NCBI GenBank assembly: GCA_002748015.1
Contig: PDRH01000040.1
Span: 1-19,144 of the forward strand
Origin: Bacteroidota bacterium
GTDB taxonomy: Bacteria; Bacteroidota; Bacteroidia; Bacteroidales; CAJPTX01
DNA length: 19,144 nucleotides
Direction: 5' to 3'
The translations under genes were made by a program, and so were the position numbers. Below the pieces are notes generated by a model. It worked only from the letters and a program-made list of their open reading frames with translations, searched no databases and had not been told where the DNA came from. Below, piece after piece: positions 1-7,036 of the stretch. Numbering within the stretch: position 1 is the stretch's first letter; each line of letters starts with the position of its first letter.

Positions 1-54
1 GCGGATGCCATTGGGCAGCTCGCCCTGGAAAACCGATTGCGACTTCTTGCTCAT
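1..54 (-). CDS. 5' end of a gene cut by the window edge, possibly an M16 peptidase
   Basis: An ATG on the minus strand (bases 54-52) opens 18 codons that run off the left edge with no stop. The residues end in GELPNGIR. The LPNG(I/L)R pattern is typical of the first beta strand of M16 (insulinase-like) zinc peptidases, and the catalytic M16 gene at 10170-11402 begins with the similar TLGNGLRV. The zinc-binding HxxEH would lie outside the window, so the family call rests on about eight residues. No clear Shine-Dalgarno precedes the ATG, which is common in Bacteroidota. I am fairly sure a gene starts here and unsure of its product. Confidence 0.45.
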   Translation of the reverse strand, partial: MSKKSQSVFQGELPNGIR

Positions 55-435
55 GGACAAAAGCTATATGCCCGCGAAGGTAGAGAAAGTATCAATACCT
101 AGCCCCCCAAGCAGGGCTACTCTACACAACCCTTCGCTACAAAATGCGCCACCAAGCCCCATGAAGAGCAAACTGTGTAAATACCCTCTACCGTTTCCCC
201 CTTAGCTTTTACCATGCCTCTACTAGTCATTACGCCCAAAATGGATAAAACATGCATTTCCCTTCCAACTTTCAATCTTCAAAAGCAATTGTCACGCTAA
301 TATCCAACTGCCTATGGCTACAGCGTAGAGCAAGGGGAGCTTTCCAGTACTAGCACAGGTAAGGCAACTCAAAATGCCCCAGCAAAAGCCATAAATAGCA
401 CTACCTTTGCCCTAAACAACCCAAAAGCAACACGC
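55..435. other. Non-coding stretch between divergent genes
   Basis: These 381 bases separate the minus-strand gene at the left edge from msrB and are more AT-rich than the genes around them. They hold a good Bacteroidota -7 box for msrB (402-409). A weak hairpin lies in what would be the leader of the left gene: 6-base arms TAGCCC (100-105) and GGGCTA (114-119) around an 8-base loop. For the left gene I find only a one-mismatch -7 candidate, CGAAGGTA at 75-82 read on the minus strand. A 66-codon open frame at 5-205 has no family resemblance and overlaps the left gene's start, so I do not call it. I see no tRNA or known small RNA. Confidence 0.6.
402..409 (+). promoter_or_regulatory. Bacteroidota-type -7 box upstream of msrB
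   Basis: TACCTTTG matches the Bacteroidota primary-sigma consensus TAnnTTTG exactly. It ends 26 bases before the msrB ATG, a fitting distance for a short leader. No TTTG or TTG is visible about 20 bases upstream, so the -33 half is weak or absent. Confidence 0.55.
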
Positions 436-822
436 ATGGACAGAGAGAAATGGGTACGCCCGCTTAGCCCCCTACAGGAGGCCGTAACGCAACACGCCGC
501 CACCGAACCACCATTTACAGGTACATACTACCGCCACAGCGAGAGCGGCACCTACCGTTGCATCGTATGCGATGCGCCGCTGTTCTCCTCCCAGGCCAAG
601 TTCCACTCCCCCTGCGGCTGGCCAGCCTTCAGCGACGAGGCGCTGGAGGGGGCGATAACGCAGCACCGCGACACTAGCCACGGAATGGAGCGCATAGAGG
701 TACGGTGCGCACGCTGCGAGGCGCATCTGGGGCATCTGTTCTACGATGGCCCTGCCCCCAGCCATCAACGCTACTGCATCAACTCTGCCTCCCTGCACTT
801 CGAGGGGAGCGGCGGGGAGTAG
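436..822 (+). CDS. msrB: Peptide-methionine (R)-S-oxide reductase MsrB
   Basis: This 128-residue cytoplasmic enzyme reduces the R form of methionine sulfoxide in proteins back to methionine, using thioredoxin to recycle. The single MsrB domain fills the protein. Two CxxC pairs (Cys42/Cys45 and Cys91/Cys94) are the structural zinc site. Cys114 in RYCINS is the catalytic cysteine. Cys60 in PCGWPAF sits where the resolving cysteine lies in two-cysteine MsrBs. There is no signal peptide and no fused MsrA domain. The start is the ATG just after the -7 box at 402-409; no Shine-Dalgarno is seen. The gene stands alone on the plus strand and ends two bases from the rlmN stop codon. Confidence 0.95.
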   Translation: MDREKWVRPLSPLQEAVTQHAATEPPFTGTYYRHSESGTYRCIVCDAPLFSSQAKFHSPCGWPAFSDEALEGAITQHRDTSHGMERIEVRCARCEAHLGHLFYDGPAPSHQRYCINSASLHFEGSGGE

Positions 823-824
823 GG

Positions 825-1847
825 CTAGCGCTCGGCGTGCACCTTGGCCAGCAGGCCGCAGGCCGCCTCAATGTCCAGGCCACGGGACGAGCGCACGGTT
901 GCCCGTATCCCCATAGCATTGAGCATGTCACGTAGCTCGCTCATCCGCTCTGCGCGGGGCGAGTCGTAGGGGGCATCCTCATGCGGGTGGTAGGCTATCA
1001 GATTGACCAGGCTGGGAATACCGCGCAGCAAACGCGCGAGGGCCTCCATGTGCCCGTCCGTGTCATTCACCCCACGGAGCACCACGTACTCAAAGGATAG
1101 CCGCCGCTGCCCCGACCAGTTGCGCGACTTCAGTATCCCCATCAGTCTGGTTATGGGGAAAGCACGAGAGGCGGGCACAAGCTCCTGCCGCTCCATCTCA
1201 AAGGGCGTGTGTAGACTGATGGCCAGGTGCGCCTCCGACTCGTGCAGGAAGCGTAGCAGCCCCTGCTCGCGCCCCACCGTGGAGACGGTGATTCGCCGGG
1301 GGCTCATGGCCAGCCCCCAGGGGGCAGTAAGCACATCCAACGTACGCATGAGCGCATCGAGGTTGTCAAAGGGTTCGCCCATCCCCATGAAAACCAGGTT
1401 GGTCAGCTCAGTACTCTCCTCTACGCTAAGCACCTGGTTGAGTATCTTCGCCGCATCCAGGTTCCCCTGGAAATCCTGCTGACCAGTGGCGCAGAAGGAG
1501 CAGCCCATACGGCAACCGGACTGCGTGGACAGGCAGAGGGTTCTCCTCTCCCCATCCGGTATCATGGCAGCCTCGATAGTCGAATCGCCACCGGCCGGAA
1601 AGAGGTACTTCTTCGTGCCATCGCGCGAAACGGAGCAGGTGATGGGCGCATCTCGCCCTATGGTGTAGGTGACCTCCAGGGCCTCTCGGCCGTTCTTCGA
1701 GATGTTGGTCATCTCCGCGAAGGAGGTGGCCCGCTTCTCGTATATCCACTGGGCGATCTGCTTACCCACGAAGGGCTTTAGGCCGATGGCCTCAGCGCAG
1801 CGACTCAGCTCTTTGGCGCTTAGACCTAGGAGGATCTGCTTCTCCAT
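825..1847 (-). CDS. rlmN: Dual-specificity 23S rRNA/tRNA adenine-C2 methyltransferase RlmN
   Basis: This radical-SAM enzyme methylates carbon 2 of an adenine in the peptidyl-transferase centre of 23S rRNA and, in well-studied members, of A37 in some tRNAs. The radical-SAM cluster motif CxxxCxxC is at Cys112, Cys116 and Cys119. The two mechanistic cysteines are present: Cys105 in TLCLSTQSGC, and Cys330 in RGLDIEAACG, the residue that carries the methyl group. The SAM-binding GMGEP is near 155-159. Length (340) is normal for the family. The gene is last in the apparent glsA - membrane protein - rlmN operon, 21 bases after the preceding stop, and converges on msrB. Confidence 0.95.
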   Translation of the reverse strand: MEKQILLGLSAKELSRCAEAIGLKPFVGKQIAQWIYEKRATSFAEMTNISKNGREALEVTYTIGRDAPITCSVSRDGTKKYLFPAGGDSTIEAAMIPDGERRTLCLSTQSGCRMGCSFCATGQQDFQGNLDAAKILNQVLSVEESTELTNLVFMGMGEPFDNLDALMRTLDVLTAPWGLAMSPRRITVSTVGREQGLLRFLHESEAHLAISLHTPFEMERQELVPASRAFPITRLMGILKSRNWSGQRRLSFEYVVLRGVNDTDGHMEALARLLRGIPSLVNLIAYHPHEDAPYDSPRAERMSELRDMLNAMGIRATVRSSRGLDIEAACGLLAKVHAER

Positions 1848-1868
1848 ATGCTCTGGTAATCTTTATGC

Positions 1869-2201
1869 TTAGGGGTTTGACGAACGGTATAGAAGGGTAA
1901 AATCTATACCCAGGAGGAGGAGGATTGCGAAGCCCTGCGTCCCCACGTCTAAGAAGCTCAGGAGAATAGCAAGGGCATAAAAAGGCAGAAGCGCTATACG
2001 TGCCCCCTGCTGCTTGCTATAGCTACGCATGAACACGGTGATGAGCCGCACAAGCAGGTAGGCTATGAGCGGGAAGGATACCACCACGCGCGGAATGGAC
2101 GTAAAGGCCAAGCGTAGTAGGCTAATCAGCAGGGTGGCCGCAACGGTATAGCCCAGAGCCCTAAGCTCAAAGAGGCGACGCGTAGTCCTGGTCTGTGCCA
2201 T
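1869..2201 (-). CDS. Small membrane protein of unknown function
   Basis: I do not recognise a family. The 110 residues begin with a basic, arginine-rich stretch, then show about three hydrophobic segments: roughly residues 15-33, a longer one at 38-57, and 69-100, which may hold two passes. The loop near 58-66 (RSYSKQQGAR) is basic. It is probably an inner-membrane protein. The ATG is preceded by AGGGA at a spacing of 6 bases. It lies 12 bases after the glsA stop and 21 before rlmN, so it is probably co-transcribed with both, which says little about its role. Confidence 0.7.
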   Translation of the reverse strand: MAQTRTTRRLFELRALGYTVAATLLISLLRLAFTSIPRVVVSFPLIAYLLVRLITVFMRSYSKQQGARIALLPFYALAILLSFLDVGTQGFAILLLLGIDFTLLYRSSNP

Positions 2202-2213
2202 GGTCTATCCCTG

Positions 2214-3167
2214 CTAGAAAATGGAGAGCCCCGTGCGGGTGGTGAACTCCTCTAGGAAATCTATCCCGAGCTCGGAGTTCCCGATGCTATTCAAACCGGG
2301 GGACCACGTAACCACAGAGAGATAGCCAGGGATAATACCGGCTATGCCCCCCCCCACCCCGCTCTTGGCCGGTATACCCACGCGAAAGGCAAAATCACCT
2401 GCACCATTGTATAGGCCAGTGGTTAGGAGGAGCGCATTGGTCCGCTTAGTCTGGCTCGGGGATAGAATTGGCCTACCGGTAAGCGGATTTACACCCTGGT
2501 TGGCCAGGAACTGGACAGCCTGGGCCAGCTGCTCGCAGCTCATGGTTATGGAACACTGCTGGAAGTAGGTGGCCAGCACATCGTCCACATGGTGGTGGAT
2601 GTTCCCAAAGGACTTCATGAGGTAGGCCAAGGCCGCATTCCTATTCCCAGTTTCAAGCTCCGAGCGATACACCTCCTCATCATACGACAAATCCTCAACC
2701 CCTGTCAAACGACGTAGAAAGGCGAGCATTTCGGCTGTAGGGTCCGCATAATCATCTAGCAGGATATCGCTTATTACCATCGCCCCGGCATTGATGAAGG
2801 GATTGCGGGGGATGCCCTCCTCAGCCTCCAGTTGCACGAGCGAATTGAACGATATGCCTGCAGGTTCGTACGTTAAGCGCTTCCAAAGCCTATCCCCCCT
2901 CCCTGCAAATGCCATGGTAAAGGCGAAAAGCTTACTAACGGACTGTATGGAAAAACGATGCTGGTAATCACCACGGCCAACGCAGCTACCGTTTATCAGC
3001 TGCGCCGCTACGCCAAAGCTACTCCCATCCACCTGCGCTAGCGCAGGAATGTAATCTGCCACCCGACCAGCCCCCCTGCGCGGATAGAAATCCCAATAGA
3101 GGCTATCCACAGTCGCCTCAAAAGCAAGGGGATCTATATAGGAGGTACTTTTAGGGGCAATGAACAT
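2214..3167 (-). CDS. glsA: Glutaminase A
   Basis: This 317-residue enzyme of the serine-dependent beta-lactamase-like glutaminase family hydrolyses L-glutamine to glutamate and ammonia in the cytoplasm. The Ser-x-x-Lys dyad is Ser76-Val-Ser-Lys79 within FSIQSVSKL. Other family landmarks are NPFINAGAM (near 142-150), the Asn/Tyr motif in TGLYNGAGDF, and SGVGGGI near the C terminus. It carries no C-terminal STAS or ankyrin extension, so this is the short bacterial form. It is the first gene of the operon with the small membrane protein and rlmN, and a -7 box lies 28 bases upstream of its ATG. In other bacteria this enzyme supports glutamine use and acid resistance; that role here is inference. 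Confidence 0.95.
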   Translation of the reverse strand: MFIAPKSTSYIDPLAFEATVDSLYWDFYPRRGAGRVADYIPALAQVDGSSFGVAAQLINGSCVGRGDYQHRFSIQSVSKLFAFTMAFAGRGDRLWKRLTYEPAGISFNSLVQLEAEEGIPRNPFINAGAMVISDILLDDYADPTAEMLAFLRRLTGVEDLSYDEEVYRSELETGNRNAALAYLMKSFGNIHHHVDDVLATYFQQCSITMSCEQLAQAVQFLANQGVNPLTGRPILSPSQTKRTNALLLTTGLYNGAGDFAFRVGIPAKSGVGGGIAGIIPGYLSVVTWSPGLNSIGNSELGIDFLEEFTTRTGLSIF

Positions 3168-3195
3168 AGCTTTTGTACTTCAATAAATGCTGGGG

Positions 3196-3203
3196 CAAAA
3201 GTA
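3196..3203 (-). promoter_or_regulatory. Bacteroidota-type -7 box upstream of glsA
   Basis: Read on the minus strand this is TACTTTTG, an exact TAnnTTTG, 28 bases before the glsA ATG. No TTTG is seen at the expected upstream distance, so the -33 half is unsupported. It would drive glsA, the small membrane protein and rlmN. Confidence 0.5.
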
Positions 3204-3239
3204 CAGATTTTCCCGCTATGCGAAATAACGAGCACATGT

Positions 3240-3272
3240 AAAAAAGCCCCTACGCTCAAGGAGCGTAGGGGC
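3240..3272 (-). terminator. Rho-independent terminator of the sodium symporter gene
   Basis: Perfect 12-base arms GCCCCTACGCTC (3246-3257) and GAGCGTAGGGGC (3261-3272) flank a 3-base loop. On the minus strand the stem is followed by six Ts (3245-3240). It lies 25 bases after the transporter stop codon and before the glsA promoter, so it insulates glsA from read-through. Confidence 0.9.
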
Positions 3273-3297
3273 CAAAACCCTAGTTATATGCTACAGC

Positions 3298-4638
3298 CTA
3301 GATGAGGCCAGCTACAAGAATTATAGCAATCAGGAAGGGAACAACATACTTCAGAAGCCCTTCGATCATGATAATGCTCTTCATTTGGAGCGTACCCTCG
3401 TTGGTGATCTCCTTGGAGAAGAACTCCGTACCAGGACCCCAGCCTACGAAGAGTACCATCAGCAGACCACCAAGCGGCATGAGGATGTTAGAAGCTATGA
3501 AGTCGAAGAGGTCGAAGAGGTTCTTGCCGAAGATCGTGAAGTCGCCCAGCAGACCCATCGAAAGGGTTACAGGTACACCCAGAACCATTACAACAACCAC
3601 GCTCAGAAGAGTTGCAGACAAACGCTTCATTTTGAAACGATCCACGAAGAACAGAACGACAACCTCTAGGAGTGAAATCATGGAGGTCAGAGCGGCAATG
3701 GTCAGCAGGAGGAAGAAGGCCATAGCCCAGAGACCACCCATCGCCATTTGTGCGAAAATCTTAGGAAGCGTGATGTACACTAGCGAAGGACCAGCACCCG
3801 GCTCTACACCAAAAGCAAATACTGCAGGGAAAATCATGACACCAGCCAGTACAGCAACAACCGTATCGGCAACGGACACCTGAACAGCCGTCTCGAGCAG
3901 GTTCTCCTTCTTCTGGATGTATGAACCATAGGTAATCAGAGCACCCATACCCAGCGAAAGCGAGAAGAATGCCTGACCCAGTGCGCTAAGAGCGGAATCA
4001 AAGGTCAGCTTGCTGAAATCCGGGTAGAACAGGAACTTCAGACCCTCGGAAGCACCATCAAGCATCACAGAACGCACGCAGATGATGACGATGATGACGA
4101 AGAGAGCCGGCATCAGAATCTTGGAGAACTTCTCGATACCCTTCGCAACCCCCTGGAGAATCACAAAAGCCGTAAGCGCCATGAAGACCACCTGCCAGAG
4201 CAACGAACGCCCCGGGTCTGCGATGAAATCACCGAAGTACTGCGCAGTATCTACACCCTCCTTGGCAATGCTGAAGGCCTTGAACATATACTCAAGGGTC
4301 CAGCCGGCCACGGTCGAGTAGAAGCTCATAATCAGCAGCGACGAGAGAATACCCATCATACCGACAATGCTCCAGCTCGTCTTCTTACCCACGATGTTGT
4401 CGAACGAAGTCGCAGCATCTGCCTGACCACGACGACCAATGGAGAACTCCACAAGCATCGTCGGGATACCAAGGATAAAGATAAAGGCGATGTAAATCAG
4501 CAGGAAGGCTGCCCCACCGTTGCTACCCGTCTCGTACGGGAACTTCCAGATGTTACCCAGACCCACAGCGGAACCCGCTGCCGCTGCAATAACGCCAAAT
4601 TTCGAGCCAAAAGACTCACGTTGTTGATTTTCACTCAT
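3298..4638 (-). CDS. Sodium-dependent transporter of the neurotransmitter:sodium symporter family
   Basis: This 446-residue integral membrane protein belongs to the NSS/SNF family (LeuT, TnaT, MhsT), which couples sodium entry to uptake of amino acids or related compounds. The family signature in transmembrane helix 1, GSAVGLGNIWKFPY, is at residues 23-36 and includes the unwound region that binds substrate and sodium. The rest shows about ten further hydrophobic helices, matching the 11-helix bacterial form. FSLSLGMGALITYGSY is the typical helix-6 motif. Substrate cannot be read from the sequence. It has its own promoter and terminator, so it is a single-gene unit. Its position beside glutaminase could hint at amino-acid nutrition, but the transcripts are separate. 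Confidence 0.93.
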   Translation of the reverse strand: MSENQQRESFGSKFGVIAAAAGSAVGLGNIWKFPYETGSNGGAAFLLIYIAFIFILGIPTMLVEFSIGRRGQADAATSFDNIVGKKTSWSIVGMMGILSSLLIMSFYSTVAGWTLEYMFKAFSIAKEGVDTAQYFGDFIADPGRSLLWQVVFMALTAFVILQGVAKGIEKFSKILMPALFVIIVIICVRSVMLDGASEGLKFLFYPDFSKLTFDSALSALGQAFFSLSLGMGALITYGSYIQKKENLLETAVQVSVADTVVAVLAGVMIFPAVFAFGVEPGAGPSLVYITLPKIFAQMAMGGLWAMAFFLLLTIAALTSMISLLEVVVLFFVDRFKMKRLSATLLSVVVVMVLGVPVTLSMGLLGDFTIFGKNLFDLFDFIASNILMPLGGLLMVLFVGWGPGTEFFSKEITNEGTLQMKSIIMIEGLLKYVVPFLIAIILVAGLI

Positions 4639-4664
4639 AGCTCTATTGTTTTAGGTTTGTAGCC

Positions 4665-4696
4665 CAAAGGTAAAAACAAAACCGGAATAAATGCAA
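4665..4696 (-). promoter_or_regulatory. Promoter of the sodium symporter gene
   Basis: On the minus strand a TTG (4696-4694) is followed after 21 bases by TACCTTTG (4672-4665), an exact Bacteroidota -7 box. The box ends 26 bases before the transporter ATG. The spacer is AT-rich. No Shine-Dalgarno is visible between promoter and start codon. Confidence 0.65.
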
Positions 4697-4825
4697 CTAA
4701 GCACCCAAATCAATTTGTACTTTAAATTACCTATACATGGTACAAAGACCTTCAAACCAACTTTCCACAACGCTAAAAGCTAAATCTTATGTGCGATAGC
4801 TGACCTTATACGATAAGAAAATTCA

Positions 4826-7036
4826 CTACCACCCAGAAAAACTAGATGGGCTATCCACACGATATACCCGACGAATCCCCACCAACGAATTGACCGTATG
4901 GATAATACTCTCGAGCTCCTTACGGTTACGAACAGAAACGGAGATCACCCCCTGAAACTGGTTACCATCGCTCTGCATATTGACGTTGGTAATGTTGACT
5001 GGATTGCGCTCGTTAATGACAGAAGCGAACAAGTCAGCCAGCAAAGCCTTCCTATCATCACCGGTAAGATAGAAATGAGCGGTATAAAAACGCTCCTCGG
5101 ACGATTCCCAGTGCACCTTAACTATCTTCTCACCGCGCTGCGCACTCAAGCGCTCCCCCTCCGGGCAGATTTTACGATGCACCACAACCACCTCCTCATC
5201 AAGCTGAAATCCCGTAACTACATCACCCGGGAGCGCAAAGCAGCAGGGAGACTGCTCGTACTCAAGCTGCTCATCGCTAGCCTGGCTCGAAGGTTGACCT
5301 ACGAACGGTAGCTGGCGAGGAAGCAGCTTCCGGCTAGGCGACCGACGGATACTCAAGGGATAGTAGAAATACTTACGCTGGAGCTTCTTGCGTAGACGTG
5401 CGAGGTTGATGCTACCATCGGCTATGGCGATGTACAGATCGCCCAAATTCTCAGAGCTAATCGAAAAGTACGGGAGCAGTGGCAGCAAATCCGATTCCGA
5501 GAAATTCACCTCCATAGCCTCCACCATCGTAAGAACCCGCCGCCGCCCCACGGCCGTCTGCTGCTCACGGTAGTCCCGAACCGCCTGAGCTATACAATTC
5601 TTCGCCAGAGGAGTCCGGACGTAGTCCAGCCACTTCCGGCTGGGTAGCTGCGAATTGGCGCTGATTATATGCACCACTTCCCCCCCACGTATCTCATGAT
5701 CCAAATTCATCAGCACACCATCCACGGTCGCCCCAAGGGCCGTATTACCTATGGCCCGTGAAAGCGCATAAGCACAGTCCAGAACAGTAGATCCACGCGG
5801 AACTTTATGCCGCCGCCCCGAGCTATCCGTAAAGGCTATCTGCTGACGAAGGATGCTTGACTGAATCTGGTTGACAAAAGTGGAGGTTGCACGACGGCTC
5901 TTGGAGAGCTCATTGGCCACCCCTTCACGAAAACTCGCTATCGCATCATTCCCACCCTCATGCTTATATCGCCAGTGAGACGCAAGGCCATACTCAGCTA
6001 TCGAATCCATACGAACCGTACGAATCTGAACCTCTATCCATTCCCCCTGCTTGCTCAAAAGCGTACAATGCAAAGCCTCATAGCCATTGGCCTTTGGCTT
6101 GGTTACCCAATCGCGCGTACGATCCTGCTGCACCGTATAGAGGTTAGCCAGCAGGCTATAGATAAACCAGCACTGCGTACTCTCCGGTATATCCTGAACT
6201 GGAGTAAACACTATGCGCATCGCCAGCAAATCGTAGACCTCGCTGAAGGGAATATTCTTCTTCTCCATCTTCTTCCAGATGGAGTATATGGACTTCTGGC
6301 GACGCTGCAAAGTATGCTCTATCCCCAGATGCGTTAGCTGCTCCTCAAAGGGGAGGGCAAAATGGCTTATACGATCATTAAGCCCTTCTGATATCTGCTG
6401 GAGCTCATCAGCTATGGCTTTATAGGCCTTCGGGTATTTCGCCTTCAGGCTCAGGTTCTCCAGCTCAATCTTGACGTTATAAAGCCCAACACGCTCAGCA
6501 ATAGGCGAGTAGAAGTAAGTCGTCTCGCTCGCTATCTTGTCGCGCTTATGCTCCGGCATCGCCCCCAGCGTACGCATGTTATGCAGGCGGTCCGCAAGCT
6601 TGATGAAGATGATACGGAAATCATCATCTATCGTCAGCAGCAGCTTCTGGTAGTTTATCTCCTGCTTTGACGCATCGCTCCCATCCAGCTCATCTATCTT
6701 CGTCAGGCCATCAACGATGTTCGCTATATTCGCATTGAACATCTCCCGCAGCTCCTCAACCGTGTAGGGCGTATCCTCCACCACATCGTGCAAAAGCGCA
6801 GCGCAGATGGCCTCCGCATCATGCGGCACAAGCTCCGTGGCTATCCGCGCAACAGCAACCGGGTGTAGAATATACGGCTCACCGGACTTACGGACCACCC
6901 CTTTGTGCGCGCTGTCCGCAAACTCAAACGCCCGGTCGACCATCTCGAGCTCCTCATCGCTATGAAGCCCAGAAGCCCGAACTAGCTCCCTATACTCCTG
7001 CTGGATTATCTCCTGATAATCATGGCTTTCTACCAT
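4826..7036 (-). CDS. Bifunctional (p)ppGpp synthetase/hydrolase, RelA/SpoT family
   Basis: This long-form RSH enzyme (736 residues) makes and degrades the alarmone (p)ppGpp in the stringent response. The order is HD hydrolase (about 25-195), synthetase (about 235-360), TGS (about 400-460), a helical/linker region, and a C-terminal ACT-like domain (about 660-736). Hydrolase residues look intact: SGEPYILHP (His58), His83-Asp84 in LLHDVVEDT, and Asp149 in KLADRLHNM. Synthetase motifs are also present: RRQKSIYSIWKKM, YDLLAMRIVF (Asp269), KANGYEALH and EVQIRT. Both activities are therefore expected. Its ATG lies 17 bases inside the upstream gene, preceded by AAGGGGGAG almost touching the start, which suggests coupling. 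It is the last gene of the long operon; I see no convincing terminator after it. Confidence 0.95.
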   Translation of the reverse strand: MVESHDYQEIIQQEYRELVRASGLHSDEELEMVDRAFEFADSAHKGVVRKSGEPYILHPVAVARIATELVPHDAEAICAALLHDVVEDTPYTVEELREMFNANIANIVDGLTKIDELDGSDASKQEINYQKLLLTIDDDFRIIFIKLADRLHNMRTLGAMPEHKRDKIASETTYFYSPIAERVGLYNVKIELENLSLKAKYPKAYKAIADELQQISEGLNDRISHFALPFEEQLTHLGIEHTLQRRQKSIYSIWKKMEKKNIPFSEVYDLLAMRIVFTPVQDIPESTQCWFIYSLLANLYTVQQDRTRDWVTKPKANGYEALHCTLLSKQGEWIEVQIRTVRMDSIAEYGLASHWRYKHEGGNDAIASFREGVANELSKSRRATSTFVNQIQSSILRQQIAFTDSSGRRHKVPRGSTVLDCAYALSRAIGNTALGATVDGVLMNLDHEIRGGEVVHIISANSQLPSRKWLDYVRTPLAKNCIAQAVRDYREQQTAVGRRRVLTMVEAMEVNFSESDLLPLLPYFSISSENLGDLYIAIADGSINLARLRKKLQRKYFYYPLSIRRSPSRKLLPRQLPFVGQPSSQASDEQLEYEQSPCCFALPGDVVTGFQLDEEVVVVHRKICPEGERLSAQRGEKIVKVHWESSEERFYTAHFYLTGDDRKALLADLFASVINERNPVNITNVNMQSDGNQFQGVISVSVRNRKELESIIHTVNSLVGIRRVYRVDSPSSFSGW

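Noticed and set aside
5..205. 66-codon open frame at the left edge, plus strand
   Set aside because: It overlaps the start of the minus-strand gene at 1-54, is proline/serine-rich and has no motif or ribosome-binding site.
472..798. 108-codon minus-strand open frame opposite msrB
   Set aside because: msrB has all its zinc and catalytic cysteines; the antisense frame has no family features.
4805..4817. Small hairpin after rel (CTTAT/ATAAG, 3-base loop) as a terminator
   Set aside because: Only five weak AT-rich pairs and no T run on the minus strand after the stem.
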